A DNA stretch of 38,500 nt, taken from positions 1 through 38,500 of the forward strand of contig JAEWPQ010000048.1 in the NCBI GenBank assembly GCA_023460575.1, in the 5' to 3' direction. Of the stretch, positions 9,277-17,200 are shown in pieces. Position 1 is the first letter of the stretch; each line of letters begins with the position of its first letter. The notes below the pieces were generated by a model that was not told the origin of the DNA, did not search any database, and was given only the letters and a program-made list of their open reading frames with translations. Source of the DNA: Bacillota bacterium. Lineage in GTDB: Bacteria; Bacillota; Clostridia; Lachnospirales; Lachnospiraceae. Made by a program: the position numbers and the translations under genes.

Positions 9277-9361
9277 AAAATTTTCCCCCTTTTATAAGGT
9301 TATTTTTTAGTCTATCTGAAAAGGTATCTGGAATCGAAACCTGTTCATTCAAAATAAGTTA

Positions 9362-9422
9362 CAAAAAAAGACCCTGCTAAAAGCAGACTGCCTTCTACCG
9401 CAGCCGCTTTATGTGCAGGGTC
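9362..9422 (-). terminator. Conditional terminator in the bglP leader
   Basis: Minus strand: GACCCTGC (9415-9422) pairs perfectly with GCAGGGTC (9370-9377), followed by seven T. A smaller hairpin may form in the loop. The 5' arm overlaps the 3' end of the RAT element (9418-9452), so the two structures exclude each other: the usual antitermination switch. Confidence 0.88.
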
Positions 9423-9452
9423 CTGCCCGGACTTCCAGTCCGGTAACAATCC
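9418..9452 (-). promoter_or_regulatory. RAT antiterminator site in the bglP leader (unusually long apical stem)
   Basis: The minus strand begins GGATTGTTAC and ends GGCAGGACC, matching the conserved flanks of ribonucleic antiterminators bound by BglG/SacY/LicT proteins. The centre is CCGGAC-TGGAA-GTCCGG, a 6-bp stem, whereas the bgl, lic and sac examples I remember have about 3-4 bp and a total of about 29-30 nt. Confidence 0.88.
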
Positions 9453-9485
9453 CAACTCTCTGTTTTTACTGTGCTCTTAAACCAA

Positions 9486-10325
9486 CTAAGTCAGTTCTCT
9501 CGTCACTTTTTCTATATGAATCATCAGATACATCATCTCTTCCCGGTCCATCTCATAATAGTACCGGTCATGGATATAATCAGCTATTTTAACAATACAG
9601 TTGTATGATTTGCGGTATTTATTCTTCAAAAGCTGATACCACTCATCATCCGTGGATTCATACTGCTTGTTCTGAAGCATACGCTGAGCAAAAAATCGAA
9701 TGTGTGTTACGAAACGCCTGTAATCCCAGGTTTCCGTATTAAGTTTCACCTGATAGGCAGCCTCAACGATATCCACAATATCACGGATAATACCGGTTAT
9801 TAACTCCAGATTATCAGGCTCCTGCCTCTTGTTCTGACCATAGACAAAGTGAAATGCCAGAAACATGGCTTCATCCTCTTCCATGGAAATATTAAGCCTT
9901 CTTCGGATTAAATCAACCGCATACTGACCGACCTTAAATTCACTGGGATAGAACCGTTTTCCTTCCCATAGCATGGCATTGCGAAGGATAATTCCTTCCT
10001 TATAACGATCAACCGCTCCTGCAATATGATCACAGATCGTCAGTATGATCCTGGAATCCAGCTGCATGCCAAACTCATTCTTTGCATAATCAGCCGTCTG
10101 CTCGCTGATCTCCCAGTATTCCTGAGGAAGTTTTGCAAAATATTCTTCAAAATGGCGGGCGTCACGCTTATCGTTCTGAATAAAGACACGCTCTACCAGT
10201 TTGTGGTCCACTTCATCGCCTTTTTTCTTACCAAAGCCGATGGCTTTCCCTTTCAGTATGATTTCTTTTCCCTCAGTATTATAAGTTAATACCATATTAT
10301 TATTCAGAACCTTCTCTATCTTCAT
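9486..10325 (-). CDS. licT: Transcriptional antiterminator, BglG/LicT family
   Basis: 279 aa RNA-binding regulator. The N-terminal CAT domain (about 1-56, MKIEKVLNNNMVLTYN) binds RAT RNA and stops the overlapping terminator forming. Two PRD domains follow (about 65-170 and 171-279). The expected PTS-phosphorylated histidine regions are visible: CDHIAGAVDR and LAFHFVYG in PRD1, VTHIRFFAQRML and YLMIHIEKV in PRD2. Length is normal. It is the first gene of the operon, and its target leader lies 63 nt downstream before bglP. A second RAT-like element precedes licT itself, pointing to autoregulation. Divergent from the methyltransferase at 10662. Confidence 0.95.
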   Translation of the reverse strand: MKIEKVLNNNMVLTYNTEGKEIILKGKAIGFGKKKGDEVDHKLVERVFIQNDKRDARHFEEYFAKLPQEYWEISEQTADYAKNEFGMQLDSRIILTICDHIAGAVDRYKEGIILRNAMLWEGKRFYPSEFKVGQYAVDLIRRRLNISMEEDEAMFLAFHFVYGQNKRQEPDNLELITGIIRDIVDIVEAAYQVKLNTETWDYRRFVTHIRFFAQRMLQNKQYESTDDEWYQLLKNKYRKSYNCIVKIADYIHDRYYYEMDREEMMYLMIHIEKVTRELT

Positions 10326-10339
10326 AAGCCCCTTCAGAT

Positions 10340-10415
10340 AAAAAAAATAGACAAGCTACCAGGACCACTTATCACATTCTGCTAACATGTGATATCAACC
10401 CTGTAGATCTTGCCT
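10340..10415 (-). terminator. Conditional terminator in the licT leader
   Basis: Minus strand: AGGCAAG...CTAC...AGG (10399-10415) pairs with CCTGGTAGCTTGTCT (10348-10363), allowing one G-T pair and short bulges. Eight T follow (10340-10347). A nested hairpin ATCACAT/ATGTGAT fills the interior, giving a branched structure. The 5' arm overlaps the RAT-like element at 10404-10434. Confidence 0.7.
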
Positions 10416-10434
10416 GCCTTACCAGTCACAAACT
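10404..10434 (-). promoter_or_regulatory. RAT-like antiterminator site in the licT leader
   Basis: Minus strand: AGTTTGTGACTGGTAAGG followed by CAGGCAAGATCT. It resembles the sacB/licS RAT pattern (TTTGTTACTG...CAGGCAAGACCT), with GTGA in place of GTTA and GATC in place of GACC. Apical stem CTG/CAG, normal length. Its position over the 5' arm of a terminator with a T-run supports a working switch. Confidence 0.72.
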
Positions 10435-10455
10435 ACACATCTATTTTCTAGGTAC

Positions 10456-10490
10456 AGTATATCATGTATATCTATGGAGATCTATATACA
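10456..10490 (-). promoter_or_regulatory. licT promoter -10 and adjoining 26-bp near-palindrome
   Basis: Minus strand: TATACT (10456-10461) would start transcription about 15 nt before the RAT-like element. The region where a -35 should lie (10479-10484) is poor and falls inside an inverted repeat at 10465-10490. Its arms are TGTATAT and ATATACA with further AT/AT pairing inside (9 of 13 positions symmetric). This could be an operator or activator site; no cre consensus is present. Confidence 0.42.
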
Positions 10491-10621
10491 TATCCGATAA
10501 AATTCCTGTATCTTTTTGTCGAATATGCACAATACAAGTATCCTGCATATAGCCGCACTCTATTATCAATCATACCATATTTTTCAATTCAAGTCTACAA
10601 TATTTCCATTTTTTAGATTAA

Positions 10622-10627
10622 TATAAT
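10622..10627 (+). promoter_or_regulatory. Possible -10 for the methyltransferase gene
   Basis: A perfect TATAAT lies 34 nt upstream of the GTG start. No convincing -35 is visible 16-18 nt upstream, so this is weak evidence. The rest of 10491-10621 is AT-rich and I see nothing else in it. Confidence 0.3.
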
Positions 10628-10661
10628 TATGCCGGCAATAAAAAAATTGGAGGAAATATAA

Positions 10662-11420
10662 GTGATAGCGAAAGAATCAGACTGGTATAAAAAAATATGG
10701 AGCCTGGATATAAAAAATCATTCGTGGGTGGAGGATACCAGACAACAGACTGACTTTATTATTGATACATTAGGCTTGAGAAAAAACCAGCGTATTCTGG
10801 ATCTGGCATGTGGTTTCGGAAGACATAGTCTGGAACTGGCCAGAAGAGGATTTAAAGTTGTGGGAGCAGACATTACCAAAGACTATATAACAGATGCAGA
10901 AAATACAGCAAAAGCAGAAGGGTTAAACGCCCAGTTCATTCTTTCTGATATCCGTGAACTTAAATTTGATCAGGAATTCGATGCTGTGTTAAACTTAGCA
11001 GACGGAGCCATTGGTTATCTGGAAAATGAGAATGAGAATTTAAAGATTTTTGATGTGATAGCAAAAGCATTAAAACCTGGTGGAAAACACTTTATGGATA
11101 TATGCAATGCTGAATATGCAGAATTATATTTTCCAGCCACCAGCTGGGAGGCAGGTGAAAATGCCCTTTCTCTCTCCCGGTTTGAGTGGAACAGGGAAAC
11201 AAAAATCATGCTGTACGGCGGTAAAACCATCACTTATGGAGATCCCATGGTCAAACCGGATAACTTCTTTGGGGATCCGATCAGGCTTTATTCCCATAAG
11301 GAGCTGGATGGGATTTTAAAGGAAAGAAATATGGTGATAAAACAGACCTTTTCCAATTATTACGGGAAAGCTGAAACACCAAAAGAGCTTCAGCTGATGG
11401 TGTATTCAATCAAACTATAA
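10662..11420 (+). CDS. Class I SAM-dependent methyltransferase
   Basis: 252 aa cytoplasmic enzyme expected to transfer a methyl group from S-adenosylmethionine; substrate not deducible. Motif I is ILDLACGFGRHSLELARRG (about 44-62), followed by the acidic end of strand 2 in VVGADIT and the motif IV region in FDAVLNLADGAIGYLE. This is the Methyltransf_25/11 pattern seen in many small-molecule methyltransferases. It uses a GTG start supported by TTGGAGG about 9 nt upstream; no better ATG exists nearby. A single gene between two minus-strand sugar operons, with no operon partner to indicate its role. Confidence 0.85.
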   Translation: MIAKESDWYKKIWSLDIKNHSWVEDTRQQTDFIIDTLGLRKNQRILDLACGFGRHSLELARRGFKVVGADITKDYITDAENTAKAEGLNAQFILSDIRELKFDQEFDAVLNLADGAIGYLENENENLKIFDVIAKALKPGGKHFMDICNAEYAELYFPATSWEAGENALSLSRFEWNRETKIMLYGGKTITYGDPMVKPDNFFGDPIRLYSHKELDGILKERNMVIKQTFSNYYGKAETPKELQLMVYSIKL

Positions 11421-11431
11421 AATCTGTTGCC

Positions 11432-11479
11432 ACAAAAACCGGAGAAATGTACACTGTTCACTTGTACATTTCTCCGGTT
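11432..11479 (-). terminator. Strong terminator of the ABC-GH31 operon
   Basis: A perfect 17-bp inverted repeat (11437-11453 with 11463-11479, 9-nt loop) ends in CCGGTT. On the minus strand it is followed by a run of five T then GTGG, so it best serves the GH31 gene that stops at 11494. It may also block plus-strand readthrough from the methyltransferase, but there is no T-run on that side. Confidence 0.78.
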
Positions 11480-11493
11480 AACTGCACATTGAT

Positions 11494-13947
11494 TCAGCAG
11501 GTTCCGCCCTCAGAACCCACATCCTCCAGCTTTATTTTTATTTCCTTACCATTATAAGAAAAAATCTTTGTTCTTCCTGAAGAAGTATAAACTATACAGG
11601 TACGTCCGGATACAGACTGGGAAAATACAAACCTGCTTTCACCCATACACAGTTCCTTCCCGGTATCATTCCATGAGACCGGTATCAGGTTATACGTTCC
11701 GCTTTCGTATTCATACCCATCTCCTGCATCCTCGTACAATTCAAAAAATCCATCTTTTCCTTCATATACATAGAATTCAAATGGGCTGTCCACGGCTTCT
11801 CCCGTATATTGAAGTCCCTGCTCCATCGGGATAATCCCACCTTCCCGCACAAAGACCGGTATGCGGTCAAGTGACGCTTCCACTGTAACCCACTGTCCGC
11901 CTTCATACTTTTCTACGGTCTGAAAATCATACCAGCAAAAACCAGAGGGAAGATAGCAGTTCCACTGCTTCTTTGACTCTAATCTGCAGTTTTCCGGCTC
12001 ATAATACATAGGTTCTGTTACAGGGCAAACCAACAGGGAGTCCCCATACATGAACTGGGAACCCATTTCACAGGCAGTCTCATCCTCCGGGAAATCAAAC
12101 AGAAGGCTGCGGAACATGGTATAATCACGAAGCATCACCTTTCCTGCCAGCGAATAGGTGTATGGCAATAGCCGGTATCTCAGTCGAATACATTTCTCCA
12201 GCGCATCATAAAACATGGTTCCAGGTTCCCCGAAATTCCAGATTTCTCTCGGAGTATCGGTTCCATGGGAACGGAACATGGGAAGAAATGCGCTAAACTG
12301 GAGCCATCTCACATAAAGCTCCCGGTACGCCGCATCTTCTGTTCCCAGCTCATATCCGCCCTGCCAGAACCATTTTGGCTCCGGATCATTATGACAACCG
12401 CACCCCCGCTTCTTCCAGTTGTCCTTTACCACAAAGAAACCACCTGCATCCAGGGTCCAGTAAGGGTGTCCGCTCATGCAGAAGTTCAGTCCCTCCCTAA
12501 TCTGCTTTTGGAATGTTTCCCAGGTTGCGCAGATATCTCCTGACCAGAGAACAGTGCCATAAGCCTGAGAACCTGCATAGCCGGAACGGGTGAGATTTAA
12601 AACCCGCTTATCCCCACAGCTTTTCCTCTGATTCTCATAAATTCCTCTGGCATGAACTGCGCCGTATAGATTTGCAGCCCCTGGATCTAAGTATTTCTTA
12701 TGTTCTTCCCCAACTAGCAAATATCTCTCCCAGGGTTCCTTTTTATAACTGCCCTTCCAGTCAGGTCCGCTGAATGGCTCTGTGGAATCACACCACCACG
12801 CATCCACACCCGCAGAAAAAAGTTCCTGCTCAAGCTGCTTCCAATACATTTTTCTTCCGTCCGGACTAAACGCATCATAAGTGGAAAAATCATTTAAAAG
12901 CAGGTTGTTATTTAGGAATTCCTTATAATTCTCACCATTGGAGCTCATACTGGGCCAAACGGAAACCATTACATGAACGTGTTTCCTGTGAAGATCCTTT
13001 AATGCAGAGGAGAAATCCGGATAACGGGTTTTATCCAGAATCTTATTCCCCCATTTTCCATCTTCCCAGGTATTCCAATCCTGTACAATTCCATCAATTG
13101 GAATTTCCCTTTTTCTATATTCATTTACTACATCCAGAAGTTCTTCCTGAGTATGATAAGCCTCTTTTGACTGAATATACCCAAAAGACCACTTGGGCAG
13201 CATAGGCGCCTGACCGGTCAGTCTTCTGACGCCTGAAATTATTTCATCCAGATTATATCCCTGTATAATATAGTAGGAAAGCTCATCCACCGTATCAAAA
13301 TAAACATAGGAACCCCGGGAGTCATCATTGAACGTCATTAATGATCCGCAGTCAAATAAGATACCATATCCCCGGTCTGATACGAGAAACGGGATCGGAC
13401 TCCTCATGTTATGCTGGTACAGATACTGGGTAGTTCCTCTGTAATTATAGATACCTTCCTCTCCCTGTCCCATGCCGTGAATCCGTTCCTTCTCCTGCCA
13501 GTTAAAATACAGTTTTCCCCGGTAAGCAGTCCGCACCTGACGGCAAACCAGATTATTAATAAAATTCCTTTCTCCGTCTACCGTTTTTACCCTCGAAACA
13601 TCCGGACTTTCCCCGCTTGTTGTGTAATGAAAGACCGGAATCTCTTCCAGCTCCCTTCCTGTTTCCTCAAAAAGCAGCTTTCCTGATCCGGTAAGAGTCC
13701 AGCGCACCTTACCGGATCTTATGTCAACTTCCCCATTAATCCGGCCATTTCCCAAAAAAGAAGAAATTTCCGTATTCTCATAGTCCAGTTTCCCCTGCTG
13801 CGGCAGTTGGATTCCCAGAGGGGAGGTTACCTGCTTCTGCCCATGTTTGCTGCATCTGCAATGTATAATGTCTGATGCAATATTCCGATAAGTCAGGGTC
13901 ACTCCCCCTGCTTCTATTACAACCGTCCCGCTATTATTCTCTGACAT
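11494..13947 (-). CDS. GH31 family glycosidase (alpha-glucosidase/alpha-xylosidase type)
   Basis: 817 aa retaining glycosidase. An N-terminal beta-sandwich (about 1-240) precedes the (beta/alpha)8 domain. The nucleophile is Asp387 in DAWWCDSTEPF, and the likely acid/base is Asp471 in VLWSGDICATWETF. FRSHGTDTPREIWNFGEPG and GHPYWTLDAGGFF are typical of the GH31 group that includes alpha-xylosidases. A C-terminal beta region (DUF5110-like, ELYEDAGDGYEYE) follows. No signal peptide, so it acts in the cytoplasm. It is the last gene of the sugar ABC operon, 4 nt after the second permease, so it probably degrades the imported oligosaccharide. Exact specificity (alpha-glucoside or alpha-xyloside) cannot be settled from sequence reading. 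Confidence 0.92.
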   Translation of the reverse strand: MSENNSGTVVIEAGGVTLTYRNIASDIIHCRCSKHGQKQVTSPLGIQLPQQGKLDYENTEISSFLGNGRINGEVDIRSGKVRWTLTGSGKLLFEETGRELEEIPVFHYTTSGESPDVSRVKTVDGERNFINNLVCRQVRTAYRGKLYFNWQEKERIHGMGQGEEGIYNYRGTTQYLYQHNMRSPIPFLVSDRGYGILFDCGSLMTFNDDSRGSYVYFDTVDELSYYIIQGYNLDEIISGVRRLTGQAPMLPKWSFGYIQSKEAYHTQEELLDVVNEYRKREIPIDGIVQDWNTWEDGKWGNKILDKTRYPDFSSALKDLHRKHVHVMVSVWPSMSSNGENYKEFLNNNLLLNDFSTYDAFSPDGRKMYWKQLEQELFSAGVDAWWCDSTEPFSGPDWKGSYKKEPWERYLLVGEEHKKYLDPGAANLYGAVHARGIYENQRKSCGDKRVLNLTRSGYAGSQAYGTVLWSGDICATWETFQKQIREGLNFCMSGHPYWTLDAGGFFVVKDNWKKRGCGCHNDPEPKWFWQGGYELGTEDAAYRELYVRWLQFSAFLPMFRSHGTDTPREIWNFGEPGTMFYDALEKCIRLRYRLLPYTYSLAGKVMLRDYTMFRSLLFDFPEDETACEMGSQFMYGDSLLVCPVTEPMYYEPENCRLESKKQWNCYLPSGFCWYDFQTVEKYEGGQWVTVEASLDRIPVFVREGGIIPMEQGLQYTGEAVDSPFEFYVYEGKDGFFELYEDAGDGYEYESGTYNLIPVSWNDTGKELCMGESRFVFSQSVSGRTCIVYTSSGRTKIFSYNGKEIKIKLEDVGSEGGTC

Positions 13948-13951
13948 AAAG

Positions 13952-14779
13952 TTATCCTTTCACTGCTCCGGCAGTCATACCGGATACAATATATTTTTGC
14001 CCAAGTAAATACACCAGGATTACAGGAAGACTGGTCAGCAGAATATCTGCACAAACCAGATTCCAGTCTTTAAAATACATACCGAAAAAGTTATATACGG
14101 ACAATGTCATCGGCCACTTTGAAGAACTGCTTAAAAAATACAGGGGTGAAACAAATTCATTCCAGGTATTTAAAAAGGTCAGTACGATCACCGTGGCAAC
14201 AGCCGGCTTTAAGAGAGGAAGAATAACAGAAACAAACAGTCTCACCGGTGAGCAGCCATCAATGACTGCCGCTTCATCAAGTTCCGCCGGCAGCTTTGCC
14301 ACAAATCCATGGATCAGAAACACCGAAAATGGCAGCTGCATAGCCGTATATAAAAGCACAATTCCAAGTCTTGTATTATTTAGTGTAAGAAACATCATAA
14401 CTTTTGTCAATGCCACATAATTAACTGGCATGGTAATTCCCAGAACCATATAAAGATAGAGAAAACGGTTTAATCTGGAACGGTTCCTTGAAAATACATA
14501 AGAGGCCATAGATGCAAGCACGGTGCATAGAAACACACTGACTGCGGAATAGATGCAGCTGTTCATAAAAGAGGTAAGAAGCTTTCCTTTTTCAATTACC
14601 ACCAAAAAATTGCCCCACTGCAGCGGAAGTGCCGGAAACTTTAGATTCATCTCTGAAGCTTCCAGACTGTCTTTAAAAGAATTTAACAATATCAGCAGCA
14701 TGGGAACAAGGCAAATTGCCGTTATGAGCCACGCCGCTGCATTTACTGCTGCAGCGGCTGCTTTCTTTTTTGTTTTCAT
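13952..14779 (-). CDS. Carbohydrate ABC transporter permease, MalG type
   Basis: 275 aa inner-membrane permease with about six hydrophobic helices. The EAA loop, ELDEAAVIDGCSPVRLFVSVILPLLKP (split here for length: ELDEAAVIDGCSP then VRLFVSVILPLLKP), contacts the ATPase. Ends near GQKYIVSGMTAGAVKG, typical of MalG-like CUT1 permeases. Its ATG overlaps the stop of the preceding permease (TAATG). As in many Firmicutes CUT1 systems no ATPase is encoded here; a shared MsmK-like ATPase elsewhere would be needed (inference). Confidence 0.93.
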   Translation of the reverse strand: MKTKKKAAAAAVNAAAWLITAICLVPMLLILLNSFKDSLEASEMNLKFPALPLQWGNFLVVIEKGKLLTSFMNSCIYSAVSVFLCTVLASMASYVFSRNRSRLNRFLYLYMVLGITMPVNYVALTKVMMFLTLNNTRLGIVLLYTAMQLPFSVFLIHGFVAKLPAELDEAAVIDGCSPVRLFVSVILPLLKPAVATVIVLTFLNTWNEFVSPLYFLSSSSKWPMTLSVYNFFGMYFKDWNLVCADILLTSLPVILVYLLGQKYIVSGMTAGAVKG

Positions 14780-15666
14780 TATTCCTGCACCTCGTCTTTC
14801 GTCATCAGGCGGATCATAAAGAATCCGATAAACACCATGAATAAAAACATTACGGAGGAAAGGGCCGTACCTATGGCATACTGGCCAGTACCGAATTTTT
14901 TAAATACTGCCGTATAAAGAACCTCCGTGGTCGCCTTTCCCGGGCCTCCATTTGTTAAAGCATAGATCATGTCGAAGACCTTAAGTCCATATATGACATT
15001 TAAAACAGTGGTTGTTGCCAGTGTCGGCAACAGCAGGGGTAATGTGATGAATCGAAACTTCTGCCAGCCGGAAGCACCATCAATGCTGCAGGCCTCATAA
15101 TAATCCGAAGATATGGAAAGGATTCCGGCAATTAAAATTGTCATAATGTATCCGGTTCCCCGCCAGATATCCACCGCCATCACCGATTTGAATGCGTATG
15201 CCGGACTTGTAAGCCACGGTTTTGCAATACCTCCAAGCCCGATACTCCGGAAAAATGTGTTTAACAACCCGGTTGACGGATTTAAAATGGAGGTGAAAAT
15301 CATTCCCAGGATCAGAGTGGACAGCACAGAGGGCATAAACATGATCCCCCTGTGAAAATTCAAAAAGCGAATGGACTTTGTAAGCAGAACTGCAAGTGCA
15401 AGTCCCAGTATATTTTTTATTACAGTTGTTCCAAGAGTGAATACCAAAGTGTTTTTCATAATCTTTAGATAATTTCCATCAGCTGAAAATACAGTCTTAA
15501 AATTCTCCAGCCCCACAAATTTCAACTGGTCTGAATAAGATGACCAGTCTGTAAAGGAATAACCGATTCCAATCACTCCGGGAAGGACAAATAACACCGA
15601 GTATAAGAGTAATGCCCCAGCCGCAAACCACGTAGGATATATCTTTTTTCTATTCATAGTATTCAC
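14779..15666 (-). CDS. Carbohydrate ABC transporter permease, MalF/LacF type
   Basis: 295 aa membrane protein forming the second half of the CUT1 translocation pore. N-terminal helix WFAAGALLLYSVLFVLPGVIGIGYSFTDW (about 13-41), then six or so helices with the EAA loop near residues 190-215 (YEACSIDGASGWQKFRFITL). The C-terminal FKKFGTGQYAIGTALSSVMF is common in this family. Lies 26 nt after the binding-protein gene and overlaps the next permease by one base, so they are co-transcribed. Confidence 0.93.
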   Translation of the reverse strand: MNTMNRKKIYPTWFAAGALLLYSVLFVLPGVIGIGYSFTDWSSYSDQLKFVGLENFKTVFSADGNYLKIMKNTLVFTLGTTVIKNILGLALAVLLTKSIRFLNFHRGIMFMPSVLSTLILGMIFTSILNPSTGLLNTFFRSIGLGGIAKPWLTSPAYAFKSVMAVDIWRGTGYIMTILIAGILSISSDYYEACSIDGASGWQKFRFITLPLLLPTLATTTVLNVIYGLKVFDMIYALTNGGPGKATTEVLYTAVFKKFGTGQYAIGTALSSVMFLFMVFIGFFMIRLMTKDEVQE

Positions 15667-15692
15667 TCTCTTTCAACTGATCTTCCATGCTG

Positions 15693-17051
15693 TCATTTCC
15701 AGGCGGGATCGCCTGCTGCCTTTGCCTGCTGAGCTCTCACTTCATCAATAGATGACAGTACTTCTTCCGGAGTCATTTCTCCAACGATCATGGCAGACAA
15801 GTTGGCTCCCATCTCACTCCATTGAGGATTCACATATTTTACAGCTGTCTGGATTACAGTTCCCTTTTTGTCATATCTGTTGTAAAAATCCTGAATTGTT
15901 TCCGTATACATGCTGGGAGCATTATTAAATGGAAGTTTGTTGAACTTGCCTACATTTTCAGTGAGGTACTTAAGATTTTCCTCCTTGGCTAAAAACTCTA
16001 AATACTGCTGCGCCTCAGCTGCGTGTTTGGAACCGCTGAATATGAATCTTGCAGGACCTGCCGGGTTAACATTTAATGTCTGGTTGTCAGCCAGCGGAAT
16101 TACGAAATAACCAATGTCATCTGCTGCTATTTCAGGATTAACCTTATTGACTTCGACTCCAAACCCCTGATTGGCTACTGTCATTGCATAGTTGCCGGAG
16201 GCGATGTTTTTCGCTGAATCCGCATAGGTATTGGACATATAGTCATCTCCCCAGTAACCTTTTGCAACCATGTCATTCATCTGGTCTAAAATTGTCATTA
16301 AGGTTGCATTTCCTTTAAATGGTACCTGGTTGCTGTTCCATTTATCTACGATACCCGGCTCTGCAGTTTCAGCCTCAACTCCTGCCTCAGGCAGCCATAA
16401 TGTATGATGCCAGCCATCTGACACACACTCATAGACGGGAGTGATTCCTGCCGCCTTAATGGTATCGCAAGCTTTCTGAAAGCTTGCATAATCCTTTGGT
16501 ATTTCCAGATTCAGCTTTTTGAAAATCTGTTTGTTATAACCGATTGCCCATACAGAAGATACATCCTGAATCGGCTGTCCATACAGCTTTCCGTCTACCG
16601 ACAGCTGATCAGCTACCAGTGGTTCTACCTGGTTTCCCCATGATGTTTTCGTTAAATCAACCGCATTTTTCTCCACATTGATCTGTGCTTTAATATCAAA
16701 TTTACCGCTCTGTGCGCCAAAGATGTCCGTACACTCCCCAGTGTTTAATTTTGTCATAAGAAGGTTCACATACTGGTCGGAAGGAATGATCTGATAATCA
16801 ACCTTGATTCCTGTTTCCTCAGTAAATTTTTTGGACAGCTCAATTTCCGCATCCTGAATCCAGTCCTGGCTCGCCATAAAAGAAAGAGTAACGCCGCCTT
16901 TATCCTGTGCGGCAGATGTCTTTGCTTCTGCAGATGCGCTTTCTCCTGCAGCTGTGCCTTTCTGCGACACGTTCTCCTCTTTTGAACAGCCGGAAAAAGC
17001 AAGGGCAGCGGCCAGAGCAAGACTTAATACAGCTAATTTTTTTAACTTCAT
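15693..17051 (-). CDS. Sugar ABC transporter substrate-binding lipoprotein (CUT1 family)
   Basis: 452 aa extracellular binding protein that captures the sugar for the two permeases. Signal peptide MKLKKLAVLSLALAAALAF with lipobox FSGC (Cys22), a Ser/Ala-rich linker, then a SBP_bac_1 domain (VTLSFMASQDWIQDAEIELSKK...). Aromatic residues (WHHTLWLPEAG, YWGDDYM) suit carbohydrate stacking. GGGGAGG precedes the ATG. First gene of the ABC-GH31 operon and divergent from a YesM/YesN pair that probably controls it. Sugar unknown; the GH31 enzyme suggests an alpha-linked oligosaccharide. Confidence 0.93.
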   Translation of the reverse strand: MKLKKLAVLSLALAAALAFSGCSKEENVSQKGTAAGESASAEAKTSAAQDKGGVTLSFMASQDWIQDAEIELSKKFTEETGIKVDYQIIPSDQYVNLLMTKLNTGECTDIFGAQSGKFDIKAQINVEKNAVDLTKTSWGNQVEPLVADQLSVDGKLYGQPIQDVSSVWAIGYNKQIFKKLNLEIPKDYASFQKACDTIKAAGITPVYECVSDGWHHTLWLPEAGVEAETAEPGIVDKWNSNQVPFKGNATLMTILDQMNDMVAKGYWGDDYMSNTYADSAKNIASGNYAMTVANQGFGVEVNKVNPEIAADDIGYFVIPLADNQTLNVNPAGPARFIFSGSKHAAEAQQYLEFLAKEENLKYLTENVGKFNKLPFNNAPSMYTETIQDFYNRYDKKGTVIQTAVKYVNPQWSEMGANLSAMIVGEMTPEEVLSSIDEVRAQQAKAAGDPAWK

Positions 17052-17077
17052 AAAAAATACCTCCCCAAAATTAATTG

Positions 17078-17130
17078 TTGACTTTTATCATGTTACCTGT
17101 ATTATATAGTGTAATATAGACATTTTTGAA
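17078..17130. promoter_or_regulatory. Face-to-face overlapping promoters of the ABC operon and the kinase gene
   Basis: Plus strand: TTGACT (17078-17083), 16 nt, TATTAT (17100-17105), driving the kinase gene. Minus strand: TTCAAA (17125-17130), 18 nt, TATAAT (17101-17106), driving the binding-protein operon. The two -10 boxes occupy almost the same bases on opposite strands, so both promoters cannot be occupied at once. Predicted from sequence only. Confidence 0.5.
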
Positions 17131-17200
17131 TGAACATTTCGATCTGTTTTCATGTATATTTTTAACCAGCAGAATAATCTCCAGGAAAGAAGAATTTAAA

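Noticed and set aside
9362..9452. Structured leader considered as a metabolite riboswitch or T-box
   Set aside because: The sequence matches the RAT/terminator pattern and sits between licT and a BglP-type PTS gene, which explains it fully.
17126..17200. TTG start adding 25 residues to the kinase at 17201
   Set aside because: It lies on the predicted -35 of the divergent promoter and has no ribosome site; the ATG at 17201 has one.
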